Shown here: in pieces, positions 34,407-47,051 of the stretch
Layout: each line of letters begins with the position of its first letter
Position numbering within the stretch: position 1 is the first letter of the stretch
NCBI GenBank assembly: GCA_911728455.2
Contig: OU452228.1
Coordinates: 4,216,001 to 4,280,000 of the forward strand
DNA: 64,000 nucleotides
DNA from: Marthasterias glacialis
Taxonomy: Eukaryota > Echinodermata > Asteroidea > Forcipulatida > Asteriidae
Direction: 5' to 3'
Program-made: the position numbers and the translations under genes
Notes under the pieces: generated by a model
The model's database searches: none
What the model was told of the DNA's origin: nothing
The model's input: only the letters and a program-made list of their open reading frames with translations

Positions 34407-34526
34407 GGGGTGGATTTCACAAAGCGCTAGGACTAGTCTTATCTTGAGTTAGGATGAGTAACTAGTCCACACTTATATGACTTGTTATAAAGTAGGACTA
34501 GTCCTAAGTTAGGAAATCAACCCCTG
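34407..34526. mobile_element. GTGGATTTCACAAA palindromic MITE, copy 2 (degraded right end)
   Basis: Same sequence as copy 1, 50 bp away, with a shortened right end (GGAAATCAACCCC). Confidence 0.75.
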
Positions 34527-34973
34527 ATCCACTAGTCCACAGCTGTATGTTTTCTGACATATATCTTAAAACAAAACCTGAACCTTTGTATTTTCTATGG
34601 TAACATGGTCGTAGCGGTTATCATTAGCCTTTTTTGAGATATGGCAGACACTATAGGAATGTACTGTTTGGTTTGGGTGTATACAGACAAATTTACCCAA
34701 ACCTAATAGTGTCATAGTATTGTGTCCACCATATCTCAAAATGGCTTATTGGAGCCGTTCTGTGTAGGCAAAGTTTATGGCATTACGGGTACGTCACACA
34801 TACTAACAATCTTGCATGTCTGGAGTAAAATGGCGAGGAAAAAAAAGTTGGAGCTGTTCTATGACTTTTGGTAAATGCGCTTTTGTCAAATGCTTTTTTT
34901 AAAACCTTCAGTATTCAAACTAAACAAATTGTAAATAGCTTGCTAAGCTCTCACTCATATAAATATAAGAAAT

Positions 34974-34979
34974 AATAAA
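34974..34979 (+). terminator. candidate polyadenylation signal of SCLT1
   Basis: AATAAA in ATAAGAAATAATAAATGG. An ATTAAA near 35507 is an alternative. Confidence 0.45.
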
Positions 34980-35000
34980 TGGACACACCACTTGTTTTCT

Positions 35001-38000
35001 AGCACAGGGTTGAATTAATCAGGTTTGAATGAACCACTGTCTTTAGCCAGTACTGCCTTTGACAGGGGCCCTGTTTGGAAGTGCCATATTAGAATTGAGT
35101 CACAATTTACATTGAGGGGCCAGACTATAATCGTCCATCTAGCCTCATTTTGGTTTAGTATACTCCATGCAACAGGATCAAACAAATGCTACAAATCAAG
35201 TTGTTGGAACTTGTTGCCTTCATCCTAGAAGAGGGAACCCTCTTGTGTATAAGGGGACCTTGCTGCATATAACGGAGTGCTTTCAAAAAATGTGTTGGGC
35301 TGATTCTTTGTGCCTTTACAATTTTCTAAGAAAGAAATATTTATATGGAATTCTAAAGCTTAATGACTATAACATTATTGCTGATGCAAATGAATTGAAG
35401 AAAATGTAGCATGAGGAAAAATAACTGTTTTTTTTTTACTGACTGTATGGTTATAATACTTTTTGAAATTGTATATCAGCGCTGATTGTTTTCAATGTTA
35501 CTCAAATTAAAAGCTTTCTGTGTGTGCTAAATACTATAAACAATGAAACGTAAAGTTATTGTACATACGTGTCCTAGGAACATTCATATATGAGATTTTG
35601 CTGAAGATTTCTTTTTTCATTGTCAACTAACAATTGTTTTATTAATATCATAATGTACATATAATATTGAGTGATTGCTTTAAATTAAGCTGTAAAAGGT
35701 TGAAGTGGAAAGTTTCTGTTTTATTTGTGAACGTCATTCAAAGATATGATACAGCATTTGAAATAGCCCATCTTCATCCAGTAATGCAGGGTTTTGCCCT
35801 AACCTCGGAGGACATTCATGTGCGGTGACGTCCTGGATATGAAGCCTTGTTTTCAGGGCAGACATTTTTCCCATGTCTATAATATAAATCTTAGAAGCTA
35901 CTAATTTCAGCCCAATGCCAATTCCGTGGCGGAACACATTTTATGTTGTCAGGATTGGGATGTCAAATATTGTTCTTTGTAATCCATCATTTTCATAAGC
36001 TAATCAATTTCTTAATGTTAAAAAAGTACATAATTAGTTTGTCCTCTCATCAATGCATGTCATGCGTACACCTATGCTCACCTATTTACAATGGTTAGAC
36101 GCATGACAGTTTTACATATTTCGTGCAATAACTTTTTCTCATATTCGCACACTCATCCTGTGCGGTAAGTGTGCAGTGACCAAACACTGCTTTTACTCTT
36201 GTTATTTGTACATCTTCATTATTGTTATTCAAAGTAAGCTTCACTGAATGCTGTTTAAAGCTTTTAGTTTTCTTCTAAATAAAAAGTCCCACAATAACAG
36301 CAAGATACATTTTAGACGTCTTGTGGTAGTTCCTCCTCAAGTCCCACCATAAAAGCAAGTGTGTTGTTCACATTGAGTGCACACTGCAATGCGCATTATC
36401 AGTGCCCGTGCAAAAAATTGGTATAATGCGCTTGAATGAAGAGTGGTGTTAAAATTTTGCTGAATTCTTTAATGTTGAGAGCTGGATTATTTCACACGAA
36501 AATCAATATGGGAGAGGAATATTTTTTCATCCTAGCCCCAGGGCCATATATTGTATTTGGCCATGGATTGTTAATGTGGGAAATTTAGTATAGCTTCTTA
36601 TGAGAAAGATTTAAATTCCAGAGCTAGGAAAGTTGTCCGCCCGTAGCCAGACTCTGCCCAAGACGTTGTGTCTGTGTACAGCACAGAGGAAGAGTCCTAC
36701 TTAGGGCTAGGTTTGCCCTGAAATTATTTTTTTTTATTAGTCAGTAGGCTTACCTCTTTAGAAGTGTGCAAACATTTTAAAAATGGTAAACTGACTGTGA
36801 ATTCTTCCAGTCTTTGCACAAATCAAGATATATTTAACAAATCCAACCTGTGAAAATGTCAGCTCATTTTGTTGTTTCATTTGCCAGAAAATGGTAAAAA
36901 TGCATTCAGCATTTTTGTACGCATTCATATAGCCAGAGTTTTGGATCTTATTTCATTTATTATGTAAAAAACGCTAACACTTCAGGCAGAAATATTTCAA
37001 GGAAGGTTTTCTTCCATCATTATGTTTATACCATGTAAGGTATATGTAAATCTGTGAACATTTATGTTGTTTTTTTCTTACCAATGTTGAGCTAGGGCTT
37101 TAAATGTGTAGTATTACAAGTGCACTATACAAAAAATGTTTTAAAAATGTTAAAGTACATTGTACATGCTTTGCTCCTTTGAATGACCGTTTGTATTTTT
37201 GTAAGCAGCATTGTTTAGACCGTTTGATGACATGCACAATGTCACTCAACTCTACATTAAGTAATGAGTTCAAAAGTGCCTTTTTGAATATAAAAGACAT
37301 TCCAATGGCACTTTAAAGACATTTTTGCTTTATGAATGAAACTGCAGGATATGCACTGAAACCAACCTGTGAAAACACCATTAGTAATGTATTCAACTTT
37401 CTTGTATTCGTTTTTTTTATAAGGAAAGTTTAAGTGCTTTACTTGTACATTTCCTATTACTTACCATTCATAAAGTGTCATTTTGCATGACCTGTATTTG
37501 GAAAATGTCACTCGTTGATTGTTAATGAGTAAAAACCAAACACTTTCGATCTCAGGCTGTGCTCCATGGTCATATCTGGGTTGATGTGGCTGGCTGCCGA
37601 AGGCGCCCTTGAATGCCTGCAGTTTGAACACGTGTAGCCACGTCCTTCGCAATTCAGCTTCTCAGCTGCCAGTAAGGATGATTAGCCTCCCAAATTATTG
37701 TTTTTATTGTATCATAATTTGCTCACTGTTTGAATCAAAATAAGGCATATCATTGGTCATTTGGGCAAAGTTATCCCTTCTGGTAAACCTTCTCCTTTTG
37801 ATGGTGGCAAAATTGCTGCCTGTAGTGTGCTCACTCTTTAATACAAGATAAAGCACAACATGGACAATTGATAAGACAAATTGCGGCTCTATGTCTTACT
37901 CTCAAATCAATATAAGGTGCCAGAGGGGCAAGGTTGGAAAACCTATTGTCTCTTGCATGTTTACTCTCTTTGAATCAAATTACTCTGGCATTTTTACTGT

Positions 38001-39512
38001 CTTTGAATCAAGATAAGGTACAACATTGGATGAAGACATTTGAGTAGGGGCTCTTGTTTAGAGCTCAAAAGAAGGTTGCTCATTGGCCCATCTTGTGCGC
38101 CGAATACATCGCTGTGCGTTTTTCTTTGTTGCATCATCATTTTACCTCTAAGATGGCGGCATGATGACATCAATGCATAAGATCTATATATATAAATTGT
38201 TCAAAAAATTGTTTCTCCAAAGTAACCAGTGCTGTACAATGTTTTCAGAAATGCAGGTTTAGTCTCATATCACCAAGTGCCATGCTTTGTTTTTATGCAA
38301 GACAAACTTTTTATCAACAAAGTAAAGGTTTGTACACAGAACAAGTTTAACACAGGGTATTATTCAAAGTTTCTGAAACTGAAATAAATAAAAGTAACCA
38401 TGGTAACATTGTAACAAATGGGTCTTGAAACATAATTGATTAATGTGTTTGCTTGTAGTCTTTAAATTGATTGTCAAATTATTGTGAATTTTTAATCAGA
38501 ATAGTACAATTGATCATTTACATTTATGAAAACAGCTTGGACTAAAAAGTATTCAGATGAGGTCATGATAGAAAGTGAGTTGGTTTTTTTAACTGGAATA
38601 TTTCCACTGCCTTTTAAATTTAACATGGAAAAAACTAAACATTGAAATTGTTTTCATTTTGTATGAACCTGTGTTACCTATACTTGCTTATAATCGCACC
38701 TCACAACCTCTCACCACATCCACCTCTACTCTCCATGTCAAATCAAAAGTCTGTGTCAAAGGAAAGGGAAGTGAAGATAAAGTACTCTTTTATGAGAATT
38801 ACATCATGCAAACTGGTAAATCTCTATGTGGGACTTCTCTGTTAAATTAAATTGTATTTTATGGTCACCGACATTCTCGAAGAGACCAAACAAAGTTTGA
38901 ACAGCTTTAGATCTTGGTTGACAGTTTTGTACCACAAGAAACTTTTTTTTTTGGGGGGGGGGGGGAAGGGGAAATGGCATTGAAAAAGCTGACAAAGAAA
39001 GGATTTCAGTAGAATAGCTTTTGTATTAAAGCAATTTTCCATTTCAGCAGTTCCGAATTTAAAGTTGAAGTCTGAAAATATCAAATGCCCTGCGGAGACT
39101 AACATTTTCACAGCTACAGTCAGATTATCATTCAGTTTTTACAGCTTATCAGAGAGGGATTTACAGGAAGAGCCATTCACCTTGAAATACGTGGTATTTA
39201 CTTTAACACGTATATTATCCTTTTGAAAGCCAACATCCTGACTGTTGTAGGATTATGTGGTGTTGAACATTTGTGGGAAAATAACTTTGCACTGGGATTA
39301 CCAAAGCTTGCTCAGTGGGGGACCTTCTGTTAATTCTTTCTATTACTTGAATAGAAAAAAAATATGGACAGATTTAATCATGTCAGGAGAGAGGAATTGT
39401 AAATATTGATTTAAGTCTGGAGTTTTGTATTTAGATTTTAACGAAGTTGATCCTACGGTGTTTGTTGTACATTAGGTTACTTAGATCCATTCCAGTTTGT
39501 CTTGCCCTGCAG
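35001..39512. other. intergenic, no gene recognised
   Basis: AT-rich sequence with only short frames. It holds the second R2 repeat copy (37604-37704) and a T/G homopolymer run near 38943-38966. I see no exon-like segment. Confidence 0.5.
37604..37704. repeat. dispersed repeat R2, copy 2
   Basis: Direct-orientation partner of 31115-31215. Confidence 0.75.
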
Positions 39513-39607
39513 GGAAGAAGGTACCTTTGGAGGACTGGGTTCAAAGCTCGTCAGGGTCATTATACTGTGAAGTTTTGAAAACTGCTGAAGAAAACTTAAA
39601 TGGAAAG
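39513..39607 (+). other. candidate exon a of an unrecognised plus-strand transcript
   Basis: Acceptor-like TTGCCCTGCAG and donor-like GGAAAG|GTGTGT bound a 95-nt segment that is less AT-rich than its flanks. One frame is open (KKVPLEDWVQSSSGSLYCEV). Not recognised; may be untranslated or chance. Confidence 0.25.
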
Positions 39608-39760
39608 GTGTGTATTTACTTTTTGAAAATGTTGAAGTATGTTTTTCTTGTCGATGATAGTCTCCAAGTATCATTTTTGTGTGTTTTGCTTATCCGTACT
39701 TATTTTCATTTCATGAGTAATTTATACTTACCTTTTTTATTTTTCTTATGTGTACATTAG

Positions 39761-39791
39761 TGACGACACAGATGGAAAATCTAAAGAAAAG
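39761..39791 (+). other. candidate exon b, same transcript
   Basis: 31 nt between TGTACATTAG and AAAAG|GTAAGA. Joined to candidate exon a in its open frame, it meets TGA at once unless a donor 2 nt later is used. Confidence 0.2.
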
Positions 39792-40678
39792 GTAAGAATG
39801 GTCTATATTTTCTTTAATAATTATTACATTTGGCTTTGTTGAAATGTAACCCCCCCCCCAAAAAAAAAATGTGCACGTATTTGATATCTGCATGCTATTT
39901 TTTGTACATATGTAATTACCTATTTTATGTGGTTATCTGCATCTATAAAAGATGTCGTCAAATAGTTTATGTAGTTTATGGTGTTACATGAATCACATTT
40001 CTTTGTCCTGACTTTTGAAAAGGCCAAACCTCCCCACTGCCATACATTGAAACATGATATCACTTATTTTTCTTGTGACAAGAGACCCTACTTGTTGCAG
40101 CATGTTGGTATTCTATAACCAGTGTCTGTAAAACTAAAGGAAATATTTCCCTCAAATCAAGGCTGTTTAGTTTTGACAATACCTAGACATGCACTTAGTT
40201 CAAGGACATCTACTTGTGACACAGGAAACATGGACATAAATTACTTTCAATTAAGTAGGTTGGTAAAGCTTAATATCCTACAATATGTACAATAGTATTA
40301 GCGGTAACTGGATGATTCAATTCGGTTCGTCACTCTAAATGTTCACTATTAATAAATAACACTTTTTATCTGTGAATAAATTCAGTAAAAACACAAGTTT
40401 TTTTTTTGAAGTTTTTTTTTTCAACCAAGAGTTTCAAACAAGTATTTCTGTAAATTGCTGCTTTTAAACAACTTCTGCTATTCTATCTATAACAAAAAAG
40501 AAGTACCATGTGATGGAGTAGCATAATTATGATTACCTAAAATTGTATACAGCCAACTTACACTTACTTTTATAAACAGTTATATGACAAGTATTTTTGT
40601 AAAAAAAAATGATTTGACCATAAGCTTTATACACGGTCATTTACAACAATGAAAATAGTCTTCGTTAAAAAAAAGCCG

Positions 40679-40703
40679 CGTGGGGGCGGGGGGGGGGGGG
40701 GGG
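40679..40703. repeat. poly-G tract
   Basis: GTGGGGGCGGGG followed by a long G run. Confidence 0.85.
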
Positions 40704-42175
40704 TGCAGGGGGACAAATCCTTTAAATATATTCATCTTTTTTGCAATCACAAAACATGTCTGGCCTTACACTACTAAACCAACACTCCACAAACTCTTGA
40801 CAGTCACACAACCAATATCTGGTTATGATTCTGATAGTCCTGGCTTATCATGTGAGTGGATAGCATCAGTTGATAACATTGGCAAATATCAAAACCAGCC
40901 TTTTTGTGATTTGTTGATACTCGTGTAGAGTGGCCTTTAGGGGTGAGTACACAGATTAGTTTAGAAAGACTGATCACTTGTCTATGGCGGGGATATTGCA
41001 TTGAAAACACGCAGTATGGGATGACAACTTCTTCAATTTGATTATGGGTTCATCTTTTTACCATTCAGCAGTTGTTTCACATTGGGTCGATGACTTTAGA
41101 CTCTTCATGCCTCTGTGTAAGTTATACTGATGTAAAGTCCTATACCGTACTGTTGTTCTTTTGTGACTTGTATAGTTTTTCCAACTTGGTCCTTCCAGCT
41201 CTATGGACATGTAGAGTTAGGCATTGTGGCCCTGGATATTTTTCTTCAGAGATGTTTGTCTACTTTAACAGATTGTGACAAAAGTGCTGTAAGCCCTTTT
41301 GGTTATTGGATGTGATGTTACTGTATACGATATTTTGATGCTGTACGTGTACAATATTATAGGGAACTTGTCTCCATCAAGGTGTGTGTGAAGCGGGGGA
41401 AGGGCGCATGCTTTTTTGCAAAGATGATTTGCCTCAGGGACCATTCCACTTTTTCCCCTGCACCTTTTCCCAAAATATATATAGACAAATTGCCCTTCAT
41501 GTTGAATTTTCTCAGCTCTCCAGTGTTGCGGGAATTTGTGTTGTAATAAGGAAAATCCGCAAAGTTCACATCACAATACTCTACGAAGAACTGCCTCTTA
41601 GTTCGGAGCACACATTGAGAGATATTCAGATTTTCAAAATGTGCACTTTTGTAGGAAAGATCTGGTTTTTACAATAAAATTAAACACAGGATGTGTACCA
41701 TGCTCTATGGTGTATGCAAATACCACAGAGCACTGTGCACAGTCTGTTGATTCCACAGGAAGCAGTGTACATGTACATGCTCACATAAATTGTACATGTA
41801 CAATGTATAGTGGACACTGTGACTCCACTTCACACACATGTAGACCTCAAAGCTCAAGGCAAGATGCTTTAGGCAAGTTTTTGTATATCTGATGCATAAA
41901 TGTATGTGTGGGTCACTCCAGAATGGTAGGGTACATTTACATCATACTGTTACACATATTCATACATTAGATCACTAGACAGTGGTAGACATCACTGTGG
42001 GTCAATCCATGGTCACACTGGCCAAACGTTAATACTCTCTATGATGTGAAACACTCCACAGGCTTGGGATACTCCAGATGTCCAGGGAATGATTGTGGAG
42101 TCCATGGGCTGCTGTCTGCAGTAGACCAAGGAGGTGAGCTGACGTGTTCATGTACTTGAGACTTGTGTCTGACAG

Positions 42176-42248
42176 CTAAGCTTGGGATAAGGATACCCCA
42201 TTGGAGTTAAAAAGGTTATCAGATCACAAGTCAAGATTGGAGAAGAAG
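42176..42248 (+). other. candidate exon c
   Basis: 73 nt between TGTCTGACAG and GAAGAAG|GTAAGT, a strong donor. Contains no ATG, so it would be 5' UTR. A second donor-like GGAG|GTGAGC lies upstream near 42133. Confidence 0.25.
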
Positions 42249-43000
42249 GTAAGTTGATCTTTAAGCTTTTTTTTTTGTTGGCGATGTGCATTCTTGTCCC
42301 ATTTGCATTTTAAAGGAACATTTACATTTTTCACAGTGATAAATGCTGGTACAAAGTCTTACTTAAAGCCTTTTGGGGATTGGTGTGTGTTTTTAATTAT
42401 TATGATGTACAGTTTCTACTTGTACATATCTTGAGAACCCCCTTCCTCGTCTGTAATTTTGGTTGTCACTTTTTAGGAAGCATTCGAATTTGCAACAGAA
42501 AAGAGAACATGGAATTCTTTAAACTATTTTCGCCAGAACATGAGCAAATATTTCAATAAAAATTTCAAAGGTTTATTTTTAAGATGCTTCTTTAAAGACT
42601 AGAGGACTGGAATGGTTGTACTATTGTACTCTTGTGAACACCATATGGGTTACCGTCCTTTTAAGCGAGGCTTCAGCAACTTAAGTGAGGTTTCGCTTAT
42701 ACATTAGAAATTAATTTTGTAAGAAAATAGTGCCCATATGATACTGGTAATTAATACATTTTTGACTGGTTTATATTAAAAAAAGAGGTAAATTTGGACT
42801 ACTTTTTTCTGAATATTTCAATACGACTTGAATTGAGTAAAATCCATTGACACAATGATTGTTTTACTATGTTATTCTTTAATTTAATCGTCTCCTGTTT
42901 TGAAATCCGCAATGTAAGCAAAATTTCACAGATCAGCAAGGACTTTGTGCTTGTGCGTATACATACTTGATGATTACTGAGTATTCTTCGTTTACATAGA

Positions 43001-43044
43001 TAGCGCAGTAATTTCGCGCTAACCCTGTAAGCGGACAACGGTGA
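43001..43044 (+). repeat. SINE leader fragment
   Basis: TAGCGCAGTAATTTCGCGCT and AACCCTGTAAGCGG recur at 43741-43784, just before the tRNA-like unit. Confidence 0.6.
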
Positions 43045-43740
43045 CTGTGAGTGTGTAGCCATGAAATTGGGCCCTGTATTTTAATCACTACACTTGGCTT
43101 TAATGATAATGAGAGGTTGCATTGACTGTAATCATTGCCCAGGGCTGGGTTTATAGTGGCTAGGATAAGATACCAGAAAACGCTCTGTACTTTTATCAGC
43201 AACCTTCTGACATTTGGCTTGTCAACAATTACCCCATGTCTCCCTTGTACCATCGATTAAGTACACTATATAGTTATGGAGTTGGAACTGTAGACTGCGT
43301 GGGGATAGTTTTACAAAATCAATCAGCTTCAGTCTGTGTGAAGGAGTTGATTTGAATGCTGATTGCTACAGCTGAATGCTGGTTTGATAAGTCAAAGTCA
43401 AGCTTTTATTTCTTGTGCCTTGTAATTGAATTTGGCAGAGATTGTTTATCTCTTTTACTGATTCCCACAGCAGTCCATCATACACTCCAAGCACTTGATC
43501 CCAATTAAAATACAACAGTTAGATAAAACTATCTGAGTGTAAATGCCTTACATTATTAATGTACGACCCTCCCATAATAGCGACATTTTAACATTAACTC
43601 TGAAAATTTGTTCACCCCATGTACATGCATCTCCGTCTGTATTTGGTGTCTTTGCTTGAACTCCTTTTCTTCTTTTTTCCTCTATACGTTGTTACAATTT
43701 TCTTTCATCCATGTCTGACTCTTCGCTTATAGGCTACAGG

Positions 43741-43868
43741 TAGCGCAGTAAGTTCGCGCTAACCCTGTAAGCGGGCAATGATGACCACCAACATTAGGAT
43801 TGGTCAGCTCAGATGGTAGAGCGCCGGTCTGTTAATCCATGGTTCTCTGGTTCAAATTCAGCTCCAGT
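43741..43868 (+). mobile_element. tRNA-like SINE (Asn-like anticodon arm)
   Basis: GGTCAGCTCAGATGGTAGAG resembles a D-arm with box A, CTGTTAA matches a GTT anticodon loop, and GGTTCAAATTC is a box B. The arms do not pair well enough for a working tRNA gene, so it is called a SINE or tRNA pseudogene. Confidence 0.55.
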
Positions 43869-44546
43869 CAGTTTTGTCTTTGTCCACCCCAAAATGGAAG
43901 GTCTGATTTAAATCAAACTAGTCATTTCTACCAGTGCTTTCCTTTTAATATTCTCCTATCCATATATTTTATATTGACCCTGTAGTTTCTCCATAAATCA
44001 TTTACTCCTTCCACTGTTTCCTTTCTACCCTCATTCTCTCATCCATTTCCCTTTTCTTGTACTGGTATGCACATATGTATCTATTCCTGCACAAACTCCT
44101 CAGAGAGGCCATCCGTTCGTAATGAAATCATCAAATCCCTCTACTAATAGCCTTCTGCACTCTTAAATCAATCGCTCCCCATCTGTTTAATCATTTTATC
44201 CACTTTGTTAGTTCCTCTTCCCTTCTCCACCTCATCTCATTCTTCAGTTTTTTTAATCCAGTACTATTGCCAGCAGTCCCACAAGAGAAGATTAAACAAA
44301 ATTTGGAAAATGAGATTGCAGCATTTAGAAAATACTTTCCAATGATTACCTTGTACAATGTGCTAATAAGAAACTTGCAAAGTGCTCTAGGACATTCTAA
44401 TGTTCCATGTGTCTTGACTAAGTAGGCAACTACATGTGCATCTTGTCGGAGGATGCCGTAAGCATCCTCCTAGGCCACATTCTTTTTTTTATATTTCTTT
44501 ACTTTATCCAGGATCCAATCAATGCTGTTCTGACTTGCATCCTTTC

Positions 44547-45082
44547 TAGTGCTGTACTCATACTCGTTACTCTAACTTGAGTACTACTCAAGTAAGGTTT
44601 TGATAATATTCGTACTTGGTACTCGTACTCGGCTAGCAAAATACTCGTTCTCGAAGTCCATACTCGATACTCGACTGGAAGTTAGTCTGTACTTGAAGTC
44701 ATGTACTTGATGCTTGACTGAAAATGTACTCCGTTAAGTAATTGTGGTCAAAATACTACTTTCCTTTCCGCTTTTCTATACATGTGTTAATGCGAGGACA
44801 AGAGGAATAAAGCTCTGGAAAAAGTAAAATTGAAGTTGTCTATGAGACATGTTTAAAAGATAGTTACCATAACAAGCACACATTGTCGTTTAGAAATTAG
44901 TAAAAAAAAAGAGATCTTGGTACTCCGTTGTTGGACTTGGTACTCAGATATCAGAATACTCTATACTCAGACACTTGTACTCATACTCGTTGGCCCAAGT
45001 ACACATTCTCGAGTACTATTTGGCAATCCTGGTACTCGGCAGTACTTGATACTCGACTGAAAAGTACTTGACTACAACACTG
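44547..45082. mobile_element. hAT-type non-autonomous transposon
   Basis: 536 bp flanked by a perfect 8-bp duplication ATCCTTTC (44539-44546 and 45083-45090). Ends TAGTGCTGTA and TACAACACTG are inverted, in the YAGNGNTGTA style of hAT ends. Both subterminal parts are packed with TACTCG/CGAGTA motifs, typical transposase-binding clusters. No transposase frame. Confidence 0.85.
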
Positions 45083-46959
45083 ATCCTTTCGTTAATAACA
45101 ATGATAAATGTTGGTTATAGACCTTAAATCCACCTAAAAGACACTCAAAGAACTTTTTGGTATTACGATTACTTGTAAGAAGGTCACTCCTCATGAAGCA
45201 CCTGCAAGAAACACTTCAAGAGGGTGCTCCACGGTCGGATTCAGTTTTGGGATGCACTTATTTTCCAATAGATGGAGTCCTTATAAAAGTGTCACCATCA
45301 TAAAACATTTCAAACATATGGGTCTGTACATTTTTGTACAGGAAATGTCGTGTTCATTCCTGAAATTTGATGATATTGCCTAATGTCTGATGCAAATATT
45401 CCTCTTTGGAATGTAATAATAATAATAACAAAATATATTTATATGGCGATGTATGTAAAATACCCCAAAGCTCCTTACATTAAAACTTAACAAGTAAAAC
45501 CTAATAGTAATACAAATATATAGTAGTACAGATCCATTTGTTGTTGGTATCCAGTGACGTCATGTTTCAAATTTCACTCTGAAAGCGTATCAAATAAAGT
45601 AACATTTTACACCCTTTTGACATGAAGTTAGAGTCTTCTAATTTTTTCCCCTCTTTCATAAGGATTCTATCTATTAGATAGTGAGTGCATCACAAACTTA
45701 ATTTGACCTTGGAAACCATCTTTAAAAGTACTTAAGAAATTATTTTTTAATGAAATGAAAAATGTGATTAAGCGAAGAAAACAAATGTAGGTATAGTTTT
45801 TGGACCATCCAGTAACCATGGAAATATTAACCCCGTCTGATCTTTTTTTTAAATGAATACCTTTCCACCTAAAAACATTACATAGACTTGGGAGGCCCCT
45901 GAGAGCTCATGCAAAAACACCAAGCACAGACCTTGCACACCTAGGTGTCAAAGTCAATTCCAGCCAGCTACCATTACACCAGTCAGCTCAAATTGCCAGA
46001 AGCAATTAACGCATCATTATTTCATGTGTAAATCTCTGTGGTGAAATTAAAGGGATGGTACTGTGAGTTTTTTGTTGTTTTTGGGGTTTGTTTTTTTTAA
46101 GTTAAGTTTACTCCATATTTGAAAGTATTCTCAAAAGTAGTCTGTGAAAGTTTCACCTCACTTGGTAGTCCTAGTTGTAAGATAGTAATAAAAAAAATAC
46201 AAAGAATAAAAAGAATTACATATGTTTTGTATTAATATACCTTGGAGATGATTGCATTTAAAATAAAAGCAATCTCTTGGCTGGGTAAAAATGATGCCAT
46301 CAACCACTTTTTCGCCTGTTGGGCGGAAGAAATGTCTTTTGAATAAATTGTCTCTGAATTGTTCAAATAGTACGCACCACTGCATTGGGCAGTACGCATT
46401 TGCAAGAACTGTTGCACCTTTTTGTGGTTTACCCTCCACAAAACATTTTTTGAAATCTGCATGAGGCATCTGCAAGTAGAAATGTAAGCAAGGGTAGCTG
46501 CAGTTTTGCCGACTTGTGGACTTGCCTCATTAGTCTCCTCTTTTTCAATAAAGACTAGCACTGAAGCCCACTGTATTCAGTGTCGAAAGCATTCAAACAT
46601 ATTATTTCTATTTACTTTTTTGCAAATAAGTGTGCTTAATGGTTTTTGGTTAGCAGACAGTTTTAGTGCTTCTTTTTACAGTTTATGAGGTTCAAAATGC
46701 AGACTGAAAAAAAATATTGGTGGTGGGGTGACACACCCCTTCCATCCCCCCCCCCCCTCTTCACACACACACCTTCCCTGGTCAATACCTCCCTGTCTAA
46801 AAGCAATCTATCTTCCAGATCCTTTCTCCAGCCAATGTTTGCATTTCTGTAGGTTTTGAAAGATTAAAAACATAAAAAACACAAAATATAATACACGCTG
46901 TAATCAATACTGTAGCCACCCCTTTAGCAATAATCCAATATTTTCTTTCTTTCTGTCAG

Positions 46960-47051
46960 GTCTTCCAGTGTGATTTGATCAACTCCTGGTACCATGTTGC
47001 TTGATTCAATGTTTCAGTTGAGATGAGACCAGCTGACTACAGTGCTGAAAG
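46960..47051 (+). other. candidate exon d with possible start codon
   Basis: 92 nt between a good acceptor (TTTCTTTCTTTCTGTCAG) and donor GAAAG|GTAATG. It holds an ATG at 46994 opening a 10-codon frame (MLLDSMFQLR) whose TGA overlaps, as ATGA, a second ATG at 47023 that stays open to the donor (MRPADYSAE). It could be the first coding exon of a gene continuing past the window. Not recognised. Confidence 0.3.

Larger units (their letters stand above)
34038..35000 (+). other. sclt1: SCLT1 3' UTR, approximate
   Basis: Follows the TGA at 34035-34037. The first canonical AATAAA is at 34974-34979, which would give a 3' UTR of just under 1 kb containing two palindromic MITEs. Confidence 0.5.

Noticed and set aside
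43796-43868. functional tRNA-Asn gene
   Set aside because: Box A, the GTT-type loop and box B are visible, but the stems pair poorly and a SINE leader precedes it.
46158-46561. two overlapping minus-strand frames of 105-109 codons
   Set aside because: No domain or family resemblance; overlapping frames of similar length on one strand are expected by chance here.
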